Assembly (NCBI GenBank): GCA_964624555.1
Contig: CAZUXB010000001.1
Coordinates: forward strand, 1-64,000
Direction of reading: 5' to 3'
DNA length: 64,000 nt
Origin: SXRF01 sp964624555
GTDB lineage: Bacteria > Pseudomonadota > Alphaproteobacteria > Rickettsiales > SXRF01
Of the stretch, positions 41,965 through 50,321 are shown piece by piece (position 1 is the stretch's first letter; each line of letters starts with the position of its first letter). A program made the translations under genes and the position numbers. Under the pieces are notes generated by a model that was not told the origin of the DNA, did not search any database, and saw only the letters and a program-made list of their open reading frames with translations.

Positions 41965-43617
41965 CTAGCTATTCCTTACATTGGCAAGGAATTTATCAAC
42001 TTCACTGCGCAAAGTTTCAGATTGCTTCGATAACTCACTGGATGCATTCATCATTTCCGATGCAGCTACTCCGGTATCCTGCGATGCCCTGGATACATCA
42101 GCAGTATTCTTTATCACCTGTTCGCTACTATCAGCCGCTTGTTGCACGTTACTTGCAATATCCTTGGTTGCAGCCCCCTGCTCTTCTACCGCCGCAGCAA
42201 TGGTGTTGGATATTGAATTTATTTCATATATCTTGCTACTGATGGTCTTGATAACACCGACAGTATCCGCAGTTGCACCCTGAATAGCGCTGATATATTG
42301 GGAAATTTCCTCAGTGGCCTTGGTGGTCTGCCCGGCAAGGTTTTTAACTTCGCTGGCCACCACAGCAAAGCCTTTACCGGCATCCCCAGCACGGGCAGCT
42401 TCTATAGTCGCATTAAGTGCCAACAGGTTAATCTGTGAAGCAATAGAATTGATCATTTCGACCACTTCACCGATCTTCTGCGAAGCACTGCTTAAACCCT
42501 GCGCGGTCTTGTCGGCACTTTCAGCATCATGCACGGCACTGGAAGTAATGTGGGTGGCTTTAGATATCTGGCTACTTATTTCATTTATCGCCGCCGATAG
42601 TTCATTGGTAGCTCCAGATACCATATTTATATTGCTGCTGGTACCGCCAATCTGGGTGGAAAGTATGCTAAGTTTCATTTTGCTGGATTCAGCATTCTGG
42701 GCAACAGATTTTGATGATGCCTCCATTTCATTTGCGGCCGATGCCACCATATCCACTACGCTTTTCACCGCTGATTCAAAATTATCAGCCAACTCAAGGC
42801 GAGCAATGCGGCGCTCTTCCGAAGCTTTCTTTTCACTTTGCACTTTTTCTTCGTTTAACCTGGATACACGAAGAGAATTTTCTTTAAACACCTGTACCGA
42901 ACGTGCCATCTCACCCATTTCGTCCTTGCGTCCCAGATAGGGAATTTCGACAGAATTATTGCCACCAGCCAATTCTGTCATTGCCTTCATTGATTTATCG
43001 AGAGGAACAAATATAGAAAATCTGGTAAATAAAGGTATGAATATAGCTACAACCATCAAAAAACCTAACGCTATCTGCGAATAGGTATTATAGACACCTG
43101 ATTCCTTACTAATTTTATCTGACCAGGCCATTATCATATCGTCGGCTTTTCTCTGGTCTTCTTCAAGTACGCTAAAAACTCTGTTAAACTCAGGAAGCAT
43201 TGTAAGCGCCTTGTCGTAATTACCAGCTTCACCAACAATTCTATTGCTATAATCAGCATACTCAGCCACCGACAGCTTAACTTTCTCAAGTTGCTTCTTT
43301 ATATCATCAGGGATTTTTTCGGTAAGATTTTTGTCGACAATCTTCGCGAATTCCTCCGACATATCTTTTACTTCTTCCCGTGATGATTTTAGCAACTCAC
43401 CATCACCGGTTTTGGCTGCTACCAATGCACTATAGACATTGCCGCGTATCCCATCATGCTTCATATCCCCATCCATATGGCGCTGAACGACTTGGAACGC
43501 AATATCCTGTGCATCGGATATTTGTTCGTCCATATAAATCAGATATTTTGAGAGGCCAACTACGCTTACTAATACTATGCCAAGAATAATAAATTTGGTT
43601 TTAAGAGAGAGAGGCAT
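41965..43617 (-). CDS. Methyl-accepting chemotaxis protein
   Basis: This 550-residue chemoreceptor has TM1 (residues 9-28), a periplasmic helical sensor of about 150 residues, TM2 (about 178-200), a HAMP domain (GNNSVEIPYLGRKDEMGEMARSVQVFK) and a signalling domain with the tip INLLALNATIEAARAGDAGKGFAVVASEVKNLA. The ligand cannot be told, and no che or fla gene is in the window. The C-terminus has no obvious CheR-docking pentapeptide. Confidence 0.95.
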   Translation of the reverse strand: MPLSLKTKFIILGIVLVSVVGLSKYLIYMDEQISDAQDIAFQVVQRHMDGDMKHDGIRGNVYSALVAAKTGDGELLKSSREEVKDMSEEFAKIVDKNLTEKIPDDIKKQLEKVKLSVAEYADYSNRIVGEAGNYDKALTMLPEFNRVFSVLEEDQRKADDMIMAWSDKISKESGVYNTYSQIALGFLMVVAIFIPLFTRFSIFVPLDKSMKAMTELAGGNNSVEIPYLGRKDEMGEMARSVQVFKENSLRVSRLNEEKVQSEKKASEERRIARLELADNFESAVKSVVDMVASAANEMEASSKSVAQNAESSKMKLSILSTQIGGTSSNINMVSGATNELSAAINEISSQISKATHITSSAVHDAESADKTAQGLSSASQKIGEVVEMINSIASQINLLALNATIEAARAGDAGKGFAVVASEVKNLAGQTTKATEEISQYISAIQGATADTVGVIKTISSKIYEINSISNTIAAAVEEQGAATKDIASNVQQAADSSEQVIKNTADVSRASQDTGVAASEMMNASSELSKQSETLRSEVDKFLANVRNS

Positions 43618-43716
43618 GTATTCACTTCCTGTGATATGTTATAGTTATAACGACTAGTATCATTTTAGCACAGGTTAATTAAAAATTAGTTAAACAGATG
43701 ATGGGTTTTACGTCAC

Positions 43717-45924
43717 CTACGCCATATAATCCGGCAGCCAGCTTTCGTTAACCTTTCTGAGTTCTCTAACCTCTACCGAACTTCCAGCAACGCTAAGTTT
43801 TCCGGCTTCGGTTTTACCAATAACAACTGCTGTAACACCAACAGTTTTTGCAGCCTTAATTATATCCGAAGCATCTTTAGCGGTTAGAATATAGCGGCCC
43901 TGATCTTCACCAAACCAAAAAGCGACATCTCCAGTAACAGTTATATTTGCTCCTATTCCATCCCGGTATGTCATCTCAGCAATGGCGACAAGCAGGCCAC
44001 CATCGGACACATCATGGCAGGCAGTTATTTTGCCAGCCTGAATCAGCGAGCGCACGAAATCGCCATTGGCACGTTCGGCTTTTAGGTCAACCGGTGGCGG
44101 AGCGCCCTCTTCACGGCCTAAGATTTCGCGCAGGTAAAGGGATGCTCCCAAATGGCCTTTAGTTTCGCCAATAACGATGATATCTTCACCAGTAGCAACA
44201 AAGCTGTTTCCGACACGTTTTGTAACATCTTTGAGAATTCCCACGCCGCCGATGGCCGGAGTCGGGAAAATCGCTACACCATTGGTTTCGTTATAGAGCG
44301 ACACATTGCCAGAGATAATCGGGTAATCCAGCGCCCGGCACGCTTCCGCCATACCCTGCAAACACCCTACTATCTGACCCATAATTTCCGGCTTCTGCGG
44401 GTTGCCGAAATTCAGGCAGTTGGTGATGGCCAGTGGCGTGCCACCCACGGCGGTGATGTTGCGCCATGTTTCGGCTACAGCCTGCTTGCCGCCTTCGATG
44501 GGGTCGGCGTAGCAATAGCGTGGTGTGCAGTCGGTAGTTATCGCAAGCGCCTTGTTCGTGCCATGCACACGCACTATTGCACTGTCACCACCGCTACGCG
44601 CAACCGTATCATTACCAACCTGAGAATCATACTGTTCGTATATCCAACGCTTCGATGCGAGGTCGGGACATTGGATTAAGGTTAACAATGCAGTTGTCAG
44701 CGGTCGGTTGTCAGCGGTCAGGAAAGCTTTTTCTGATCGCTGATCGCTGACCGCTGACCGCTTAATTTCATACGGCCTGTCATACACCGGTGCGTCGGTG
44801 GATACTGGCGCTATCGGCATGTCGGCAACCGTTTCGCCATTCATTTTCAGCACAATATTTCCGGTGTCGGTGATTTTTCCGATGGTGGCAAAGGCCAGTT
44901 CCCATTTTTCAAACACCTTGCGTGCAATATGCTCTTTTTCCGGTTTTATTACCATGAGCATGCGTTCCTGCGATTCGGAAAGCATGATTTCATACGGCGT
45001 CATTCCGGTTTCGCGCATCGGCACTTTATCAAGCCACATCTCAATGCCGGTGCCGCCCTTCCCCGCCATTTCCAACGACGATGAAGTGAGGCCCGCCGCG
45101 CCCATATCCTGAATGGCGAGAATAGTGTCTGTCTGCATCAGTTCGAGGCAGGCTTCGATGAGAAGTTTTTCTGTGAATGGATCGCCCACCTGCACGGTCG
45201 GGCGTTTTTCTTCCGACGCATCGTCGAATTCAGCGGAGGCCATGGTCGCACCGTGAATACCGTCGCGCCCGGTCTTGGAACCGACATAGACCACGCTGTT
45301 GCCAACACCGGCAGCTGCCGAGTAAAATATCTTGTCCGTCTGCGCGATACCAACGGTCATGGCGTTGACCAGAATATTTCCGTTATAGGAGGAATGGAAA
45401 TTGCACTCGCCACCAACGGTTGGAACACCAACGCAATTACCGTAGCTGCCAATTCCAGCAACCACGCCGGAGAGCAGATGTTTGGTTTTCGGGTGCGATG
45501 GGTCGCCAAATCGCAGCGCGTTCATATTCGCAATAGGGCGCGCGCCCATAGTGAACACGTCGCGCAGAATTCCGCCCACGCCGGTAGCAGCACCCTGGAA
45601 CGGTTCGATGTAGGATGGGTGATTGTGCGATTCCATTTTAAATATCGCCGCCTGCCCGTCACCGATATCAATGACACCAGCATTTTCACCGGGGCCGCAA
45701 ATGACCCACGGCGCTTCGGTAGGCAGGCCGCGCAGGAGCTCGTGCGCGATTGTATAGGAGCAATGCTCACTCCACATCACCGAGAAAATACCAAGCTCGA
45801 CAAGGTTCGGTTCGCGACCCAATGTTTTCAGCACACGCTGGTATTCCTCGGGCGTTAATCCATGTTGGGCAACGATTTCATCAGTGATTTTTTGTGTGGT
45901 TTTTTTTGCAGTAGCGCTTTGCAT
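43717..45924 (-). CDS. purL: Phosphoribosylformylglycinamidine synthase subunit PurL
   Basis: This 735-residue small-type PurL makes FGAM from FGAR with PurS and PurQ. WSEHCSYTIAHELLRGLP, FKMESHNHPSYIEPFQGAATGVGG, GAAGLTSSSLEMAGKGG and ACHDVSDGGLLVAIAEMTY are conserved. Between the two halves the linker RSAVSDQRSEKAFLTADNRPLTTALL is encoded by a 7-bp repeat hairpin (44690-44763) in frame. The catalytic parts are intact. purS and purQ are not in the window. Confidence 0.97.
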   Translation of the reverse strand: MQSATAKKTTQKITDEIVAQHGLTPEEYQRVLKTLGREPNLVELGIFSVMWSEHCSYTIAHELLRGLPTEAPWVICGPGENAGVIDIGDGQAAIFKMESHNHPSYIEPFQGAATGVGGILRDVFTMGARPIANMNALRFGDPSHPKTKHLLSGVVAGIGSYGNCVGVPTVGGECNFHSSYNGNILVNAMTVGIAQTDKIFYSAAAGVGNSVVYVGSKTGRDGIHGATMASAEFDDASEEKRPTVQVGDPFTEKLLIEACLELMQTDTILAIQDMGAAGLTSSSLEMAGKGGTGIEMWLDKVPMRETGMTPYEIMLSESQERMLMVIKPEKEHIARKVFEKWELAFATIGKITDTGNIVLKMNGETVADMPIAPVSTDAPVYDRPYEIKRSAVSDQRSEKAFLTADNRPLTTALLTLIQCPDLASKRWIYEQYDSQVGNDTVARSGGDSAIVRVHGTNKALAITTDCTPRYCYADPIEGGKQAVAETWRNITAVGGTPLAITNCLNFGNPQKPEIMGQIVGCLQGMAEACRALDYPIISGNVSLYNETNGVAIFPTPAIGGVGILKDVTKRVGNSFVATGEDIIVIGETKGHLGASLYLREILGREEGAPPPVDLKAERANGDFVRSLIQAGKITACHDVSDGGLLVAIAEMTYRDGIGANITVTGDVAFWFGEDQGRYILTAKDASDIIKAAKTVGVTAVVIGKTEAGKLSVAGSSVEVRELRKVNESWLPDYMA
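44690..44763. repeat. 7-bp tandem-repeat hairpin inside purL
   Basis: Left-arm units are GCAGTTG, TCAGCGG, TCGGTTG, TCAGCGG, TCAGGAA. The right arm has GCTGATC, GCTGATC, GCTGACC, GCTGACC, the complement of TCAGCGG-type units, after a short loop. It is read in frame as a variable linker between the two PurL repeats. Unit and layout resemble the leuS hairpin at 10298 (TCAGTGG type). Confidence 0.88.
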
Positions 45925-45947
45925 TTTTTATGTTTTCCTTGCTTATT

Positions 45948-46082
45948 TTAGTTCCCTCTCCCTCTGGGAGAAGGTTAGGATGAGGGCTGCTATCGTTAGT
46001 AAAGAAAAAGCCCCCATCCCCCTACGCCAAGTGGCTTCGTGGGACGCAGCCCCGGCCATCTCCCAAAGGGAGAGGGAGAATT
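45948..46082. repeat. REP-like palindromic element between bcp and purL
   Basis: The block begins with TTCCCTCTCCCTCTGGGAGA and ends with TCCCAAAGGGAGAGGGAGAA; the ends pair. Inside are GGTTAGGATGAGGGC and GCCCCCATCC words typical of the CCCTCACCC-like family, also seen at 21657 and 27783. It fills the purL-bcp gap and supplies the purL leader. Confidence 0.8.
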
Positions 46083-46084
46083 AT

Positions 46085-46570
46085 CTATAGTCCTTTAACA
46101 GCTTCCAAAACTTCGGTAACGTGGCCCTCTACTTTTACTTTGCGCCATATCTGGCGGATAATTCCCTTTTTATCAATCAAAAAAGTGCTGCGTTCTATCC
46201 CCAGAAAAGTTTTTCCATAGTTGAATTTTTCCTTCCATACACCGTAATCATCAAGGGTGCTGGTATTTTCTGCCGAAGCAAGGGGGAACGGCAGGCAGTA
46301 TTTCTCCTGGAATTTCTCATGGCTTTTCACCGAATCCTTGGAAACACCGATAATTACCGTATCAAGCCTTTCAAATTCCTTGATATTATCGCGAAAATCC
46401 TTGGCTTCAATGGTACAACCCGGCGTATCATCCTTGGGGTAGAAATAAAGCACTATATTCTTATTTCCCTCTGCGGTAAAAATGATTTCACCCTGGTTGG
46501 ATGGCATTTTAAAATGCGGGGCCTTAGCGCCAACCGCTAGATTTTCCTTAACTTTTGCCGGTGATGACAT
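46085..46570 (-). CDS. bcp: Peroxiredoxin Bcp/thiol peroxidase
   Basis: This 161-residue peroxiredoxin reduces peroxides through the Cys in DDTPGCTIEAKDFRDN. The fold start APHFKMPSNQGE and the C-terminal KKGIIRQIWRKVKVEGHVTEVLEAVK match the family. It has no second nearby cysteine in the usual CxxxxC spacing, so it looks like the 1-Cys or atypical variety. Monocistronic. Confidence 0.94.
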   Translation of the reverse strand: MSSPAKVKENLAVGAKAPHFKMPSNQGEIIFTAEGNKNIVLYFYPKDDTPGCTIEAKDFRDNIKEFERLDTVIIGVSKDSVKSHEKFQEKYCLPFPLASAENTSTLDDYGVWKEKFNYGKTFLGIERSTFLIDKKGIIRQIWRKVKVEGHVTEVLEAVKGL

Positions 46571-46636
46571 GACTAAACTCCCTTATTTGGTTAATTTTGG
46601 TGGGTTTTAATTAATAGTTATGCTAGTTTATTAGGT

Positions 46637-47389
46637 ATGACAGACGAAGAGTTATATAACGCTATCCGCAAGGAAGCAACAGAAAGCAATTACTACGATG
46701 GCAAGTCCGTAGGCAAGGATACGCTGCTCTATAAATTCGTCGCCGAGCAGGCGAGAGAAGTTAGCGTTGATATAAATGAAATTCATATTCATGTTCTAAA
46801 AAACAATAGCAGTTCCGCCTCTATGCTCTTGGATAATTTAATTATTGGAGATGGCAACTTTAAGAAGGGTAATCTCAAGACGCTAAGAGGCGCTATAAAA
46901 CATGAACTTCAACATAAAAAACAAGGCATGCTTTCAACGGCAATAGACAATATTTTTTCCGGATTCAATATGCACGGAATGGGGAGAAAATCAGAATGCG
47001 AAGCTGATTTTGCTGCAGGAAAAGATATTGTAGATTGGTTAGACCTACATCTTGGCCCTCCTAGCGCATATTTTGAAGCAGACGAAATACACCCATCTCA
47101 TAGAGATAGGATGAAATCTGGGCTTATTAAATCTTATATTGAAGATAAGACGGGCGTAATACTTAAGCCGGAGGATGTAAAAATAGCTGCTGATTGCAGC
47201 TTTGAAATTACCAACGCGGAAAAAGCAAAAGCCATTCCAGCAAAAATTATAGAAGACGCAAGGAAAAATGCCGAAGTGGTTGCTGCTGAGATTGATAAGG
47301 CGTTTAAGCTACAACTAGAAAACCCATCTTCCCCTACCCCTAAAATTCCTGGTATTGCTAAAACCAACGATAGGCCTGCAAGTAGATAA
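46637..47389 (+). CDS. Putative M48-like zinc metalloprotease, orphan
   Basis: This 250-residue cytosolic protein has the zinc motif KHELQH (HExxH) near residue 94 and a downstream ECEAD, followed by HPSHRDRM, as in M48-type peptidases. The glutamate and aspartate spacing fits a third ligand. The N-terminus (MTDEELYNAIRKEATESN) and the Lys/Pro-rich tail match no family I know. It carries no signal peptide or membrane segment, unlike HtpX. The gene appears AT-rich. A short decayed copy of its start follows the stop. Confidence 0.72.
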   Translation: MTDEELYNAIRKEATESNYYDGKSVGKDTLLYKFVAEQAREVSVDINEIHIHVLKNNSSSASMLLDNLIIGDGNFKKGNLKTLRGAIKHELQHKKQGMLSTAIDNIFSGFNMHGMGRKSECEADFAAGKDIVDWLDLHLGPPSAYFEADEIHPSHRDRMKSGLIKSYIEDKTGVILKPEDVKIAADCSFEITNAEKAKAIPAKIIEDARKNAEVVAAEIDKAFKLQLENPSSPTPKIPGIAKTNDRPASR

Positions 47390-47390
47390 T

Positions 47391-47432
47391 ATGAACGACA
47401 CAGAGCTGTATAACGCCAGCAAGCGGCGTTAA
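47391..47432 (+). pseudogene. Truncated second copy of the M48-like gene start
   Basis: Two bases after the previous stop, a 14-codon frame reads MNDTELYNASKRR then TAA. It resembles MTDEELYNAIRKEA, the start of the preceding gene, and is probably what remains of a tandem duplication, or a duplicated start after a deletion. Confidence 0.7.
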
Positions 47433-47441
47433 GAGATAGCC

Positions 47442-50213
47442 TTAGTTAAGTAATTTCTGATAATACCCAAACACCATTTTCTCGGTTTCTAAAAGTCGCG
47501 CGCTTAAGCTTTCAAAATCTTTTTCATGCACGGTTTCCACCAGCAGTTTTTTGAGTCCCGCCGGGGCGGTATTTTCTTCAAACTGGTGGCTGACACAAAT
47601 ACGCAGCATATTGAACAGCTGGCCTAAGAACTGGTAAGCTGCGCTCAACTCATCAACAGTTTTAGTATCAAGGCAGCCAGCCTGTTTGAGCATGGCAAAA
47701 ATATCCTGGGCGCCACCTGGCTTTATACCAAGTAAATTTGGGGCATAGCGCAACATAAGATACTGGGCTATGAAATCAATATCGGTAAGCCCGCCGCGGA
47801 TATATTTTATGTCCCACGGATTGCTGGTAACATGGCTGGCGGCAATGCGTTCGCGCATATCGGCGACATCTGCGCGGAGCTTTTCATCATCCCGGTCTTT
47901 ATGTATCTGCCTGGCAATGAATATTCCCAATTCCTCCCGCAGCGATTCGTCACCGGCTACCACCCGCGCCTTAGTTAAGGCCATATATTCAAAAGTCCAG
48001 GCCAGTTCTGCAAAATAATGGGTAAGCGCCTGGAAGCTCACCGCCAGCAACCCTTGCTTGCCGGAAGGGCGCAGGCGTGTATCAACCTCATAAAGCCTGC
48101 CATCACGCCCCATGCCGGACAGCGCGCTTAACAAACGCTGGGAGAGGCGGTTATAATACACGCTGGCCGTGAATGATTTTTCCCCATCGGATGCCGCCTC
48201 GAAATCCGGTGTGGTATAGATAAACACCAAGTCTATATCAGAGCTGAAAGTCATTTCACGACTGCCAAGCTTGCCCAGCGCGATAATGGCAAAGCGGCTT
48301 CCGGCTATTTTACCATAAGTTTTTTCAAAATCGGCAAGCACTGCTTTAAGTGATTGCTGGACCATTATCTCGGCCAGATTGCTGAGAAAAAAACCTGTCT
48401 GTTCAACATCGACCATGTGTTTTAAAAATTGCACCCCGGCCTGGAACTGTTTCTCATTACGGAACTGGCGCAGCTTATCCATCTGGTCTTCAAAATATTC
48501 GATATGCCGCATCTGCTCGTAAAGCTGCTCCTCAAGATAAACCGGCGATGGCAGTTTCTGATAAAAATCCTCATAAAGCACGGCATCAAGCAACTCTGGC
48601 ATTGTGCTAAGTGTCGTAGCCAGCGTTGGCGCACTACCCATGATATCGGCGATAAGGCCGAGTAACCCCGGGTTCATCTGGAACAGGGAAAATATCTGGG
48701 TGGAGGCAGGAAGTTTTTTCAGAAACTCATTGAACTTTAGAAAAGCACTATCGGGACTTACTGTTTCCGACAGGCGTTTTAAAATTGCCGGCATCATTTC
48801 AGTAAGCAGTTCGCGGGCTTTTTTAGTGCGCGTTGCGCGACACGAGCCGTGGTGCCAGCCCATGATTATTTCCGAGACTACCTCAGGGTTTTCATAGCCC
48901 ATTGCGCGAATGGTTTTCAGTGTTTCCTCATCGTGGGTAACGCCGGTAAAGACAAGGTTTCCGCTATCGCCCAGCTTCTCCGCGCCACGGAAGGATGAGG
49001 CATAAATTGCATGCACCGCATGAAGGTGCCGAAGCAGGTCACTGGTAAACAATTCTATATTTTCATAGCCCATGAATTCGGAGATGTTTTTAAACTCCGC
49101 ATCTCCTTCCGGCAGGTCATGGGTCTGCTCGTCATTCACCATCTGGATACGGTGTTCCAGAGTGCGCAGGAAACCATAGGCAGTGCGCATGGTAGTTTCT
49201 TTTTCGGCGGTGATTATTCCCATATCGCGCAGCACTGCCAGTGTATTACAGGTCGCACGCAGACGTAAGGATGCTTCACGCCCACCCCAGATAAGCTGGT
49301 GTATCTGCACAAAAAACTCTATTTCGCGGATGCCGCCGAGGCCGAGTTTTATATTGTGGCCTTTGGCTTGTATATCGCGGTTCTGGCGGCTGTCCATCTG
49401 GCGCTTGATGGAATGGATATCATTAATCGCAGCAAAATCAAGGTGGCGGCGCCACATAAAAGGCGTAAGACCTTTAATGAATTTTTCCCCGGCTTCAATG
49501 TCTCCGGCCATAGGCCGCGCTTTTATCATCGCCGCACGTTCCCAGTTCTGACCGACTCCTTCGTAATAATAGTAAGCAGCTTCAATAGTTACCGCTGGTG
49601 GAGTCGATGCCGGGTCGGGGCGGAGCCTTAAGTCAGTGCGGAAAACATAGCCGTCGGCAGTGCGTTCCTGCATAACGAATACCAAGTCCTGCGCCAGCTT
49701 ATTCATGAATTTCTGCTCGTTGCTGCGGCCCTTGTAACCAAGTTTACCCGGCTCATAAAATATGATGAGGTCGATGTCGCTGGAATAATTTAGTTCGCGC
49801 CCGCCGAGCTTTCCCATACCGAGGATTATCAAACCGCTGCCTTTGCTCTGCCCATGTTCTATCTCATCGCGTTTTTTCGCAGATTGCAGCAAATGGTTGG
49901 TGGTTATATTCAAACAAGCCTGCGCAAAATCGGAAAGTGCGGCGGTAATTTTTTCCAACGGCCACACCTGCGCGATATCGGCAAGGGCGGTAAGCAGCGC
50001 AAGCTTTCCCTTGGCGCTACGCAGCTCGCGCATGAGCGCCGCCTGCTCCCAGTCCTTGTCGGAAAGCTCGCCTAAACATTTGCTGAATTCTGCATATACG
50101 CTATCGGCACCCCTGCCCCCGATATCCGCAACAAAATCCGGGTAAAGCTCGATAAGGCGCTTAAGAAACGGCGAGTGGGCCTGTGCTTTGAGTATAGCTT
50201 CCTGAGTATCCAT
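47442..50213 (-). CDS. glnE: Glutamate-ammonia-ligase adenylyltransferase
   Basis: This 923-residue bifunctional enzyme adenylylates and deadenylylates glutamine synthetase. Two nucleotidyltransferase halves are present: ILGMGKLGGRELNYSSDIDLIIFYE near residue 132 and ALGKLGSREMTFSSDIDLVFIY near residue 650. The linkers GLGGIREIEFFVQIHQLI and RGGLTDIDFIAQYLML are conserved. Somewhat short for alphaproteobacteria but complete. It is divergent from the AsmA gene. Confidence 0.96.
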   Translation of the reverse strand: MDTQEAILKAQAHSPFLKRLIELYPDFVADIGGRGADSVYAEFSKCLGELSDKDWEQAALMRELRSAKGKLALLTALADIAQVWPLEKITAALSDFAQACLNITTNHLLQSAKKRDEIEHGQSKGSGLIILGMGKLGGRELNYSSDIDLIIFYEPGKLGYKGRSNEQKFMNKLAQDLVFVMQERTADGYVFRTDLRLRPDPASTPPAVTIEAAYYYYEGVGQNWERAAMIKARPMAGDIEAGEKFIKGLTPFMWRRHLDFAAINDIHSIKRQMDSRQNRDIQAKGHNIKLGLGGIREIEFFVQIHQLIWGGREASLRLRATCNTLAVLRDMGIITAEKETTMRTAYGFLRTLEHRIQMVNDEQTHDLPEGDAEFKNISEFMGYENIELFTSDLLRHLHAVHAIYASSFRGAEKLGDSGNLVFTGVTHDEETLKTIRAMGYENPEVVSEIIMGWHHGSCRATRTKKARELLTEMMPAILKRLSETVSPDSAFLKFNEFLKKLPASTQIFSLFQMNPGLLGLIADIMGSAPTLATTLSTMPELLDAVLYEDFYQKLPSPVYLEEQLYEQMRHIEYFEDQMDKLRQFRNEKQFQAGVQFLKHMVDVEQTGFFLSNLAEIMVQQSLKAVLADFEKTYGKIAGSRFAIIALGKLGSREMTFSSDIDLVFIYTTPDFEAASDGEKSFTASVYYNRLSQRLLSALSGMGRDGRLYEVDTRLRPSGKQGLLAVSFQALTHYFAELAWTFEYMALTKARVVAGDESLREELGIFIARQIHKDRDDEKLRADVADMRERIAASHVTSNPWDIKYIRGGLTDIDFIAQYLMLRYAPNLLGIKPGGAQDIFAMLKQAGCLDTKTVDELSAAYQFLGQLFNMLRICVSHQFEENTAPAGLKKLLVETVHEKDFESLSARLLETEKMVFGYYQKLLN

Positions 50214-50321
50214 AGACTATTACAGTACGCGGAATATAGTTTTATGCAATAACTTGCTAAATATTCCCAATTTTAAAAAACTTGATTGTTGCCGCTACAG
50301 CTTTATGGCATGGTGCTATCC

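Noticed and set aside
9781..44763. Repeat arrays considered as CRISPR arrays
   Set aside because: Units are only 6-8 bp with no spacers of uniform length, each locus has its own unit, and no cas gene is present.
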